This document shows positions 27,764 to 39,555 of a DNA stretch of 64,000 bases, piece after piece. Below the pieces are notes generated by a model, which was not told the origin of the DNA, searched no databases, and saw only the letters and a list, made by a program, of their open reading frames with translations. The stretch's first letter is position 1, and each line of letters starts with the position of its first letter. The stretch comes from Ascaris suum. Its lineage: Eukaryota; Nematoda; Chromadorea; Rhabditida; Ascarididae. The DNA is taken from positions 9,456,336-9,520,335 of the forward strand of contig CM024174.1 in the NCBI GenBank assembly GCA_013433145.1. Reading direction: 5' to 3'. Made by a program: the position numbers and the translations under genes.

Positions 27764-30700
27764 CGCTGTTACTGCGAATTTCTGCACTCAGTTGGCACAG
27801 GCAATATAACTGTCACTTAAAAGGCGCATAAACAGATATTTGTACATTCAGCAGCTTTAACTGTCGAGCTACAAAAGCTGCGGCTACGAGAATTTGAAAC
27901 ACAACCAACGACCTAGTGCTTGCTCTCGGAAAATACATGCTTTGTGCTTGAAACGAGGAAAATTAGTGCCTCAAATTCGCAAATGCAAACAGGAGGGAGA
28001 AAGAAAGATTTTCGACAGAGAAATTCCACAAGTGGTGGTGTGGTGACGTTGTGTGCTCTTTATGCAGCAAAAAAAAAAATCGTTCAAGTTGACCTATAAA
28101 CGTCCCTGTTTGTTTGTTTGTTTGTCCATGTCCTGGCAAAAAATGCCTAGACTGGTACCCAGTACTGTCAGCACTGAGGACAGTGCTGACAGCTATAAAA
28201 TGAGGATAGTCCCGAATGGCTTTGAGAAAATAAAACCAAGCGATGGTAGGACGTGACAATATAAAAAAGCAGGGAAAAAGCTGGCGTTTAATGAAAATTC
28301 CTAGTCCTCTTCAATTACCCCCTTACCCCTCCTCCCATGTAGTTGACCTCTTTGTTCGCCAATATCTACTATACGTTTCTCCAAGGGTTTCTATGCATGT
28401 CCAGCCTACTGAAATCCCCACTACTCTCAGCTGTACCCTCAACGTAGGAGTGAATATTTCTAGCTCGGGAATAAAGCCTGATAGTTGATAAACTCGTGAA
28501 AAGTGTCTCTATCTTAAGATATTTTTTGATGTGTTTTTCTCCATTCACATGCACAGGCGTGTGGAAATATAGAGATTGTTCGTATCCGTACAAGACGTAT
28601 ACACACAGACACACAACATCGACTGTTGACATATAGATTTCATTTTCGGGCACCCATGCAAAGTCATGGCCCGATAGAGGTGAGAGGAGCAACAATACAA
28701 ACAGGTAAAAGTCGATGAACACATGGTACTAGCAAACTTAGCGTGAGCTTTTTACATTTATGAAGCGTGGTTCAACCAACAGCAGAGGATGCTGCTCTAA
28801 TCACAGCTTATCAAAAACGCTTTCACTCATCAAAAAAAAAACCGAGCCGATGAAACTAGCAACAATAAGCTAATTTGGTATATAATAATAACGAAAATAA
28901 CCGAAATGAGCGATGATAAACTTTTCTTACTAAAGCATTCAAACGATAGAGAATATCAGTAAAAATAGAGCACTGCGATGGATGAGCAACGATTCTGATA
29001 TGTGGAGAGATAATATGCTCATCTCAGCTTGTTCACGACGACCATAACTGCCTAGATTGACATGTGAGTAGAAAACGCTATTTGTGGAAAATATTAGAAT
29101 AACGATCGATTGGTAAGAGAAGTGATGAAAGTGAGGAGAATTAGAAAGCAATATGTAAACAACTAACGACTACTTTTATTCTCAGTGGTTTTCTGGCTCT
29201 TAGTAACATGCAAGAGGCAAAGAAAAAAAAACAATGCCAATTGCATGGTCCTAAAAATAAAGAAAGACAGATCATTGAGAGGAAGTCTCTGCATATGGTG
29301 AAATAAAAGGGCGAATGGTTGGTGTTCTACGATCAGACGTTCCAAAAGATGACAGCTGAAAGAGGAAGCATTACAAGTGATATCCGTTTTCAGTGAGATG
29401 AACGTTGTCTGCGAATTAAGCAAACTATGCCGCTGCGTATTCCAAATGAGAGCTCATTTCAACTATTTTTTGTTGTTACGGAATTATGCAAGCCATATGC
29501 ATATGCATTACTGGTCGAATAAGGTATTAAGAAAGGAAGTCTGAAAACTCCCAAAAGAATGTTGAATTCTCAAAAGGTGCATCCAAGGGCATCCACAAAT
29601 GTTTCTCCCTCCTCTTCCTTCAATCTAACCTAAATCCTGCCGTGTTTACGCATTTTAAATGTTTGTGCGGTTCATCGACATGCATCAACCAACAAGCATT
29701 TTCACACTGACTTCTTGACCTATATAAGCGATGAACCCGCTTACCCACAGCAATTTTCCAAAACTGAATCCTCTGTCCTCTGTGTAGAACCCTTAAGAAG
29801 TTTTATTTTGGGAGAATTAAGAAATTACACTGCTGATAGATGAAGCTTTTAACACATGCTAGCAAAAGATTACAAATCTGCCTCGCTTCGCGATTAAATA
29901 TCAAAAAATCATTCAAATGCCCCAAAAATACTAACATATACGCGAGATACCGGATAGAAATTCTTGAAATAAAGTTTTCAATAATTAAAAGGGATAGAAA
30001 ATATTTTATATATTCCGGTAACTAAACTTATCAACTCAGATAAATTATGCGGAAGCAAAAGTCGACTGAAGCAATTTAAAAACGTTCACTGAAAACCGGC
30101 ACATAAACAGAAAATTATACACAAAAAATGCAAAACAGATCAAAATTCTCTATGATAGGCTGAATAAAGCAAAAAGAAAGAAATAGAGATTCATTAATAC
30201 CCTTTATTTCTTTCTTGTGCTTCAATTGTTGGATCCTTTGTTGGATCTTCCAAGTGGGAACCTTGTCCACATCCCGTCTCTACTCATCTCATGCCTAAGT
30301 GGAATAACAATGCCACGAAGCCTTCTGCAAGTAAGCTGAATTTGTGCACTGTTGCAAGATGTCGCAATACCTTGGGTTGGGAACTCCGGTTTTCTGCCTT
30401 CCTACGCCGTGTGTGGGAAAGTTCTGTTATGGACTCTGTGCAAGGGAAAGTTCTAGCGTTTCCGTAATACAGGATGGGCTCTCCCATTCACGGAGCTGAT
30501 ATTCCAATAAACTTCGTTCAACGAAGCACAACAACTTGTTAAGTCTACAGAGAAGACAACGTCGCACTGGTGATCCCTAGTAAAACGGAACAGTTCGATC
30601 TGATTATTTGCGGCGCTGAGTGTCGCTCGGCGCGGACTATCTAGCTTTTCGGGTAGCAAGCGCTGAGTAGCAACTTTAGGAAACTATCCACTGCGAGCTA

Positions 30701-31134
30701 AGCTAGCACTTGGGACAGCAGCCTGCGAAACCGAACCACTTCATCAGCTGCAACCTTCTTCTATGTAATTTCATCTCAGTTCTGAGTGCAGCCGTTATAC
30801 ACTCAACGCCACCGCTGCATTCATTACGGAATAGAACGAACTGGTGCTGAATTAAAGGGTTCATGGCAACTCAGTTGCACGGCACCTCCCCCGTAGGCGG
30901 AGGGTTGATGATCCCAATTCACTAGCGGATAATGCTTTCGCTGGTCATCAAAGACTACTGAGATACCTCAGAAGAACAAGATCACCGAACTGAACAGGTG
31001 GAGAAGCCTACCATCATCCAAAGCACGATCCACATTTCCGCATTCCGCTCATCTGGCCAACCACTTTCAAAAGACACCAAAAAGCAAGATAACGACCGCA
31101 TATTTTAAAAGATCCAGTCACTAAAACAAATTCT
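27764..31134. other. No recognisable gene
   Basis: Contains the perfect hairpin at 28165-28192. A 117-codon minus-strand frame at 28369-28722 has a hydrophobic beginning (DFYLFVLLLLSPLSG) but no ATG and a TAG just upstream. Otherwise AT-rich non-coding DNA. Confidence 0.45.
28165..28192. repeat. Perfect 12-bp stem, 4-base loop hairpin
   Basis: CTGTCAGCACTG is followed by AGGA and then its exact reverse complement. A TATAAAA-like string follows at 28194. The stem is short for a miRNA precursor. It is probably a local inversion or a regulatory dyad. Confidence 0.7.
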
Positions 31135-31632
31135 CTAAAAACCATCCTTCCATCGGCATGAACACTGCGAAATGGGAATGCGACTGCATGAGGATTTTCG
31201 ATTTTTAAAAGCCTTTAGCTCTTTTCTAAGCTCAACGTAAAAAAAGATAAAGGAGATCATTCTAGAGTGCGAAATACAGTAGGCGAATTTCGTGGTTCCA
31301 GCTTCATTCGTTGAAGGCTTTGCAGTAGCGTGAAGACAGACAGACACTATCATACATGTGCACAGACATAACCATGCATGCGTAAGGCAAGCATATATGC
31401 GCGCAGGCACAATATCGCCAAAGTGAGGCTTGCACGGCAAATTTGCAAAAGCACATAAAGTGTGGAGCCCTTCAAAAGACGTGCCACTCAATCGGCGGAC
31501 CACACAGTGCGCCCCTTCACCAGCTTTGTATGGTGTGTATTGCGTGCTTTTGTGATACCACAATGAATGGAGTGAGATTAACAGAGATGCATATGCGTCG
31601 GTGTAAGGGACGTGAGGGCTTATAAACGGCAA
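31135..31632 (-). CDS. Longest open frame outside SF3B2 (165 codons), unknown
   Basis: Continuous minus-strand frame of 165 codons ending at TAG, rich in Cys and His in the middle (LCAFANLPCKPHFGDIV) and basic toward the end (RKELKAFKNRKSS). No domain, signal peptide or family is recognised. Its length is only slightly above chance expectation for a window this size, and codon use is unremarkable. Confidence 0.18.
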   Translation of the reverse strand: MPFISPHVPYTDAYASLLISLHSLWYHKSTQYTPYKAGEGAHCVVRRLSGTSFEGLHTLCAFANLPCKPHFGDIVPARIYACLTHAWLCLCTCMIVSVCLHATAKPSTNEAGTTKFAYCISHSRMISFIFFYVELRKELKAFKNRKSSCSRIPISQCSCRWKDGF

Positions 31633-32086
31633 AGGCGGGTCTGAAAAGCTGATTAGTCGACAGCGCTAGGACAATGGTCAATACCGAGCCGATTAACAAA
31701 CCCTCTGAGTAGACACATTTCCATGAGAAAACCTCTCTTTCCAGCCGGATTCACTTTCAGAACAACATTCTCTACCCTACCCTCCCCCTCGTTGAATTAG
31801 CAAATTCACCTCCCTTCAATTATTCTCGCACTCAATTTGAAACCAAATAATTGAATACACATCCGCAACAGAGCAATAATTGCTGTAAAACATTTTCTGT
31901 CGCTTAAAAACGAATGAAATCGTTTCCACAAATTTCCCAAACCCCATTAAAAAGCAAACATTAATGAAATCTTACATGTAGGAAAAGCAAAAAAGCGGAG
32001 GAGTCGTCCATTAAAATATGCGTCCTTCTAATAAGGTCGCAAGGAGATCGTTTCCTTGCATGGACGTCAAGATTAGCTAAATGGAA

Positions 32087-32166
32087 AGCGAGGAGGAAAG
32101 AAAGAAAAGAAGAGGAGATGGCAAGAGAGAAGGAGAGGTGCAGCTAGAAGAAGGAGGAAGAGGGAC
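32087..32166. repeat. Polypurine (GA-rich) tract
   Basis: About 80 bases that are almost all A and G (GGAGGAAAGAAAGAAAAGAAG and similar), with only a few pyrimidines. It is simple-sequence DNA able to form triplex structures. Confidence 0.6.
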
Positions 32167-34664
32167 GTCATTACAATATTATTTTGCGAAAACGAAAGAA
32201 CCGGAGAGAATTCAAAAATAGCGTTATCTGTGGGCAACATAAAGCAAAAACCTCATGACAATGCACCACACCAATAATCGAGTAGCTCCTATGATATCTC
32301 CCTTTTCCGCATGAATTTACGGAAAACCTCATCGAACTAGCTCAATGGCAGTTTCGTTCTTCATATGAACACCGTGACAGTTGCAAATATCAAGTAATCA
32401 ATAATTGATCTTGTCGGCTAACATTCCTTCACTAACGAATTCATGGCAATCAATTTTTTTTTGTAGTTGTTTTGTTGAATATTTATACGTATGAATGGTA
32501 AATAGCAAAAGAGAAATTATTCTGTAAGGATCGCAGCCCCAGTTTCCACGAGATTCTCGAAAAGTTGTGGCGAATTCAGTACGTTTCAAAGTTCACTCGA
32601 ATTTTGGTCTATCGCAATGCGCACTGATATATCTTCAATGCTTCGATTCAGCGAGAAAAAACACCTTTTAAATGTCTTCACTGCTTACTTCTTTTCCGTC
32701 TCTACGTCTTCCACCTTAAATTTCATTCACACTGTTTATAACGGCTCGTGCAAATCTTCGCGAGAGGTTTCTTTATCAGCACGGCATGCTGGAACTCCGA
32801 TCGGTGTACAGCGAGATTTACAACAAAACCAACCACAGGGACACCACTCGAAACTTTCAACACTAGCTACCCGATGGTGCTTATAGATGTAATACTCCAC
32901 GTGTGGAAAATGCGGTAATGAAAGCTACACAGAATGTTGCCCGTTGTGCATGTTCAGAAGAATTTCTATCGGGATATTCATATCGAGTGTCTTTTAAAGA
33001 TTGAGGAGACCGCAACGTGAGTAAAGTCATGTATGCCTGTCGGAATAGGCGATATCGAGGAAGTGAAGCCAGCGATCTTCAATGATTTTCACCATAATAA
33101 CGCATTTGGGTTGATAAAGACTAGGATAGGCTTCAGCAAACGCAAAACTCATAATAAAATTTTGAACATCTTCATGCAATGGAATATTAGAAACGATTTA
33201 GGCTGTACTTCAAGGAGTGCAAGCAATCAAAACCATACGCCAGCATTCCAGACATCTGCACTGCAACGCATGATAAATAAAATCTATGGTTTTGGGTGAC
33301 TTCTATGAATCATAAAGGTGGATAATATACTGTTTTTATATTATAACTGTTTTTGTGTGCAAGACCTCCAAACAAAAATCATTCACGAGCGATTGCTAAA
33401 ACCCAAATTTCCCAAATCTTTTGAAATCTGCATCCCTTCACCACTATCCTTATTGCAAGATAAGGAGAAAACAACTAATAGTGCAACAATTTTTTAAATT
33501 TCGTCTGTCCTGCTCTTCACACTATGTCAACGTAGGGATTCCTTTGCCACTTAAATTAGTGATAGGAACGACTCGCAGCGGTATAGATCTAATTGCACTC
33601 AGCGACGCATCACAGTGAACTCAATTGCAACATTACATTTCCAGCGGCGTTCCATTAAATTTTCATGAGATTCGCTCTCGTTCATGAACCGAACGTCACC
33701 GTTAATCACTTATAGAGCAAATCGATGTCTACGCTTGTTGTAAGAATCCTCGCTCATTAACGACACCACTATGTTTGCAGTTGAGAGTTGCTGTTATTTA
33801 AGGAAGAAGAGAGCAGATGCATTTGTCAATAAGTTCAATAAGCGTTCACGTGAATGGCATATTGCCACAGTGACAAGCAGACAGCCTGTTCACAGTGCCC
33901 ATCACATATGTTCATCCCATTAAATTTTAAAGCGACGTTCACTCAACAAAGGAAGAAAAACATTATCGTTATTTTATTTGATTTCAATCATGAAAAATAT
34001 GCAAAAACATCCATTAAACGATGCACCCCATTTCTGAAGTGATTGACTGAATTTAAGTCTACTGTGTACATCAATTTTATACGGAAAATTGGCATTAGTT
34101 GCATAGCATTTCTCTGTATTTATCATACAAACAACATTCTATGGCAAATTTTGGGAGTTTTCGGTAATTAAAACAATGGACTATAGCTAATTCTCTGGGT
34201 TTCCTTGGTATCAATGCTGTTTAAAGAAGTGTCTCATATTTTCCTGAAGATGATTGGTTGGCGTGCCTATGCTCTAATATTTATTGGATTACTCTCAAAT
34301 AAGCTGATTTAGTTTACACTTCTTTGATGGGTTTCAAAAAATAATTCCGAAATTTACTACCTAGAAAGGTTGCGATCGACAAAATTGGAAGCGTTCCCCG
34401 CAGCTGTTTGAGTTATGCAATTGCGGAAATTTTTCATCTCATCTAAAAAATAACTGCTTCCGTTCATCAACGTCTCCACTTATTCGTTTACCATTTTAGT
34501 AGCGTTTATGGATTCTATTTATTCACTAGATCTTCATTAACTGCCAGTCATCTTGGTTTGCATAATTAACGTCGTCTGAATAGAACGATATCTCTCATAC
34601 AATGCAACAACTGCGAAATGTAAGCTGAAAAACAATTGATATGATGAATTTATAGGCGATTTCA

Positions 34665-34792
34665 TTTGCATATGAAGTCATGCTTGAATGAATTTGCATA
34701 TGAATTCAAATGAATCTGCATATAAATTCTTACGCAAAAATCAAGTTATGTCCGGATTCACTTATATACGAATTCATCTGCATATGAATTCA
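34665..34792. repeat. Cluster of imperfect GCATATGAATTCA repeats
   Basis: Five related copies of a self-complementary word, GCATATGAATTC and variants, begin near 34667, 34694, 34716, 34763 and 34779. Each copy is itself partly palindromic (CATATG, GAATTC). This looks like local repeat expansion or a set of binding sites. Confidence 0.5.
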
Positions 34793-35713
34793 TACAGAAA
34801 TTTCTTTGTGCCTATAAATGAAGATCATCCATGGAGTCTCTCGATTCGTCACACGTGTATTGGTTAGCAGAGGAAATCGATGTGGACACTCGTCTAGATT
34901 TCCGCTTTTCTGACGACCGCTGCCTATTCAAAAGTTTTGATGCGCACACACCAAAGTAACAGCTCGAAGAAGTACTGAGTGGGACGTTTAGTCCCAGGAA
35001 CGCTGTTCGATTCTTCGTTGAATATTATGTGTGATGGTGCTGGGATTTCTTTGAGACAGAAACGTATAGTTAATCGCTCGCAGAGCACTCACGAGTAGCT
35101 TCGAGTTGGAAAGCGGTATTTTTAATTGCATAATTGGAGGAAGCACAAATGTGAGCGTACATACCGTTATGTGATGAACAAAAATATTTGCGACCACTGT
35201 GCAATGATTGCCATTGTTTCGACACGTAACCACTCTAAGAGAAGCGCTTCGAAATACTCGAAAAAAATTCAAGTAAATCAAAATTTTTGAGGAATTAAAT
35301 TCCAACTGAAAACTTTTCGGACGAAACTATATTGCTTGAAGGATCGGTGCTGTAGGACATTTACGATTGTGCTGATGGAACGGAATAAAAGTGCCAGGTG
35401 GATATTGGAGACGATAGAGGTTGCTTACGAGATCAGATGCACGAAATTACAAACGCGTAAGTTTTTTGCGCTCATATTTCTTTCTCATGGTATTTTATGT
35501 TCATAAATGCATCAATAAAGGCGTGCTCTAGAATCACTGAAAAAAAAAAACCGAGGGAATTGTGCGCATCGTTTCAATCATTTGGTAATAATCTTTTGGC
35601 ATGGCTTCATTTCCGATAGTTGGCCAAGCACAATGTCTTGTGACATAAGGCAAAAATTCTTAACTTGTTTGATGAAACCTGCAGAACCCAATCTTTAGAA
35701 CCCAAACGCCATA

Positions 35714-36112
35714 TCAAACATATTTTTGAGTGAACATCGGAATGCGCTGATTTTGAATCTGGTTAGAAAAATTCCACACAGAGATAACAAAGTTTGATAT
35801 AAGAGAATATCCAAAGATCGCACATCTTTTGTGGAAACTTCTGCACGATACATATACCACTTCATCAGCTGCATGCAATCCAAAATCATTAAGTAAACGA
35901 ACAATTCGATGTTTGAGTAATGGGTCACTGAATGAAGGACTTTGCGCTGAACTCGTGACTGTAGTCGCAGGTTTATTCTCGATGACTTCAAAAACCTGAC
36001 TGTCAGAAGAACGAAAAATATGGCTCCCTCTTCCAACTTTACATCCAGCAATATCGTAAAAGTTGCTGTTTAAGCTTCTATCAACACTGAGTACGATTAA
36101 ACGAAGCAACAA
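35714..36112 (-). CDS. Open frame of 132 codons, unknown
   Basis: Minus-strand frame with a polar, Ser/Thr-rich first half (VFEVIENKPATTVTSSAQS) followed by PLLKHRIVRLLNDFGLHAA. A plausible acceptor (CGTTCTTCTGACAG) lies inside it, which would give a shorter exon of about 50-90 codons. An overlapping frame of 118 codons on the same strand is also open. No family recognised. Confidence 0.2.
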   Translation of the reverse strand: MLLRLIVLSVDRSLNSNFYDIAGCKVGRGSHIFRSSDSQVFEVIENKPATTVTSSAQSPSFSDPLLKHRIVRLLNDFGLHAADEVVYVSCRSFHKRCAIFGYSLISNFVISVWNFSNQIQNQRIPMFTQKYV

Positions 36113-37914
36113 ATGCGTTTAATAATTTACAACATTTTACTGTTGACTCTACTATGCGTACTGATTGCGCAAATTCGACTTTGGAAATCCTATTGAATGC
36201 TCCTTTACTTTTTTTCTCTTCGGTGGCATAGGCGAATTCACATGCCGGTAGCGATGAAAGAATGTCGCTATGCATATTTTATTATAATTTCAGTGAATGA
36301 AGCAGACAGTGGTCCACTTGCGATGGATTACATATGAGACGACTCATAGCTGTTGATCTCAAGTGGCATGGATTGTGTGTGAGCTAAACACATCACAAAG
36401 ACGCAACCTATTCTGTATGCGGTGAGCGGGCGGACTTTATCGTTGAACGATAGACGGTGAAAAAGTGAGCACACATTTCCCATCGAAACAAGTATGAGGA
36501 GATAGCCTTCAGTCGAGAGTGTTTGTTGCGCAATGTGAAGGATACATTCATTCCCGTGAGCATACAAATCGCATCTTTCGGCTGCACAATCAACATCACT
36601 CACAAACGGAAATAACAATTTCAAATCGCACTCAAGTCTTCATTAAACCAATGGCTTACTGATGTTTAAACTTTTGATTCCTGCTAATGAAACATTCCGG
36701 TTTTTCGTGTCTCATTACAGAAATAATCTAGAGAAAATTATTGAGACGAGAGATCAGCCAACAACATCCCTACCTTTGCGGGAGAGATATGAATGAGAAA
36801 GAAATAATTACACTAATTGTTTAACGTTTTCAATACTTCTTAAGATATAGGACTACCATTACAATTACTCTAAAATATCTAAAGAAAAACCGATACCGCA
36901 CAGTAGTAGTCCATCTCATCATTACCTTAGTCCCCGGGAATCGCATCAGTTATCCCTCAAATCAATGCGGACTGTAGCAAGTTTCCTGATCACTTCCAGA
37001 GGACACAACTTTTACCTTCTCTTATTGATTTGTTCATCGGGGTCCATAAATCAGATTTCATCCGGACGAATCCATCCCCACCCGGCTATCCACCTCATGA
37101 TTCTTTCGCAATAATTGTCCCAACCCTAGCCCTCCTTCCAAAATCAACTCAATCCCACCGATGTCCAACTCTCGCCATCGTAAATCTCACTTCTCGACTC
37201 GTAAAACACTTGTTTTCCTGCAGTAAATGAGCATTTTCTCTTCAATTTTATAGTCGAGATCCCCCACCGTAGCCAAGCCACTTGTTCGAAACATTGCCGT
37301 CGAGCTCTGGCTTCCTAGCGAATCGCCCCCTTATACTTCCACCAGGACCACTCGCTGCTAAACTTTTCATCGATAGAGTTCCCCACCGCAACGAAAATCG
37401 TGCTAGCGCATAGCTCTACATGAAAATATGTATTTTGGTGGAGCAAATTCACCCATGCAAAGATACTCACACTTTGTGAGTTTCTGTTTCACAGCCAACG
37501 CCAAGTGGATCTCGTATATTTTTGATTGGATTTGAAAAATAGAAGCACCATTTCTCAAGTCAGAAACGAACTGCTCCGTATAATGCTGGGAACATTGTTT
37601 ACACAGACATCTTTTTGCACAATTGCTCTAATGCAATAAGACGTTTCAATCTGCAAATCCGATACCACCACTTGAAAAAGAAGAAGAAAAGCAATGAAAC
37701 AGGATGTTGGCCATTTAGCAAAATTGCTCGTATAATATATTTTCATCACAAATCAAAACAAATCACGAAACGCAATCCTATCTCTTCGAAAATCTGCTCA
37801 ATATTCATCGCAAAAACGAGAAAAATTCGCTCAATTCTTTTGAATTACATTAGTCTCATTTCAGGATCTTTACTGATATTTGCAACAGCATGTGCATCAT
37901 AATTGCATCATATC

Positions 37915-38030
37915 GATGCGTATGGATATGTGTATGTATTTAAGCATGCATATATTTAAAAGTGTACAAGTGTACGTATATATGCATGTAGCTTTGTATG
38001 CCGTATACGTGTGTGCATTTACGTGAGCCC
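37915..38030. repeat. Degenerate TATG/TGTA simple sequence
   Basis: Repeated TATGTGTATGTA, GCATGCATATAT, GTGTACAAGTGTACG and ATACGTGTGTGC words give long stretches of alternating purine and pyrimidine. No coding signal is seen. Confidence 0.45.
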
Positions 38031-39536
38031 GATACCTTCAATTTCCAAACCACACAGGAGATGGACATAACCGTTAGGATGTAACAGTATAACATTATAA
38101 CTGCAGCTCGTCATCTTCCATACTAACTATCGTCTCCGAGGGGTTTCATTAAATAAGCAACTCCACGTCGATATATAAATGGTCTGATGCCATAAAAGGA
38201 GGAGATTTTTCGAAAGACGATTTGCGCAATTGGTCGGTACTTATGTATTGGCACATACACAGAGTGCTTCTTCGACGTTGCTTTACTTGCTTCATATCAT
38301 CACGGTGTAGGGGCTTTTTTATCGGCCTGTGCAAATCACCGCTTCTCTGTTCACCTTTGTGGTAGCTTTAGCTATGCAATCACGATATCTGGAGGCCTAG
38401 CATACTCCTTACGCCCCGTTCCATCAACGTCGAGGAAGTTGTGTATGTTCAAAGGTGGAAAAGAATCCCTTCAAGCCAGCTGGATAACAAAAAACGAATC
38501 TATCATTAAACATTTGTATGAACGGCAGGTTCAATAAAAAAACAGAGGCAATATTTCGAACACTTATCGTCTGCTGCTAACTAATGAAAGTCGTTTGGCC
38601 ATCTGAGTGCAATAAAAGGCGCATAATTATGCCCTTCTTTGAATGTTTTATTTAAGGCCAACAGTGAACTTCGTTATTCGATAGGCGAAAATGCACGTCT
38701 CAACCTGACATCAATTTCTTTCCCTTCTTTTGTGTTCATTCCAAAAATTTGCGAAGTGCGAATGGAAGAAAAGGGAAAATTCATTCCAAAAAAATTCCCA
38801 ACTGTTGTGTTCATTCCAAAATGCAGTTCTGTAGTTGTAGTGGTATTGAAAACCGCATCAGCAGATATGAACTGAAGTAGAGTGGAATGAAATGAGATAC
38901 GACGGATTACAAATGCTTATTTAACAGATATTATCCCTCGACCACTGCATGTGGGCAGTATGAGCGACCGATCAGGTGAGAGATTTCGAATGACTCAACA
39001 AACCAGTGTATTTCGGGAAGTAAAAAAAGAGTAAATCGGGGAGGGTATTAATTGATTTCTTACAGAAAGTACATCCCTCTTTGTTTTTGTTCAGGAAGTA
39101 AGGTCTTCCAGTGTGAGGTCAGATGCACAGTTATGAAGGTTCCGCAGAAAAAAGAATGCGCAATCCTAGAAGCTCTGCTGCGAGTGAACTTGGCATTTGG
39201 GGCCCTGACACTCGGAATCTCAGACTCCAAAGATTCCGAAAGGCCTCCTGCGACATTCCAAATTTGGGGGCCATTCAGCGTTTTTTAAAAGTGCAAATTA
39301 CACACGAAAGGCAAAGGTAACCGGCAATTATGTGTTCCTTGCTATTCACGCATAACCTGCAACGTATGCCGCATTGCACGCATCCTGTAACGCTGTGGTC
39401 AAAAGATCTCTCCTCAACAAAGGACTAGTATCCAGAAACTTCCCATCCCCTCGTCTCGGCGGGATTTCTCGATCACCCTACATTTGCATCTCGCACAATC
39501 AAGTCCCAACAAACGCGACCCAAGATCGAATCACCT

Positions 39537-39555
39537 CCCCCCCCCCCCCCCCCCC
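39537..39555. repeat. Poly-C run (19)
   Basis: Nineteen consecutive C, equal in length to the longest poly-G run at 22058. Confidence 0.9.

Larger units (their letters stand above)
31633..35713. other. No recognisable gene
   Basis: Contains the polypurine tract, the GCATATGAATTC repeat cluster, and a GC-richer block at 32700-33000 where all three + frames are partly open after a TTTCTTTATCAG acceptor (32780). The frames conflict, so no exon is called. Confidence 0.4.

Noticed and set aside
28369..28722. 117-codon minus frame with a signal-peptide-like hydrophobic start
   Set aside because: There is no ATG (GTG start) and a TAG just upstream. Only a weak acceptor could open it.
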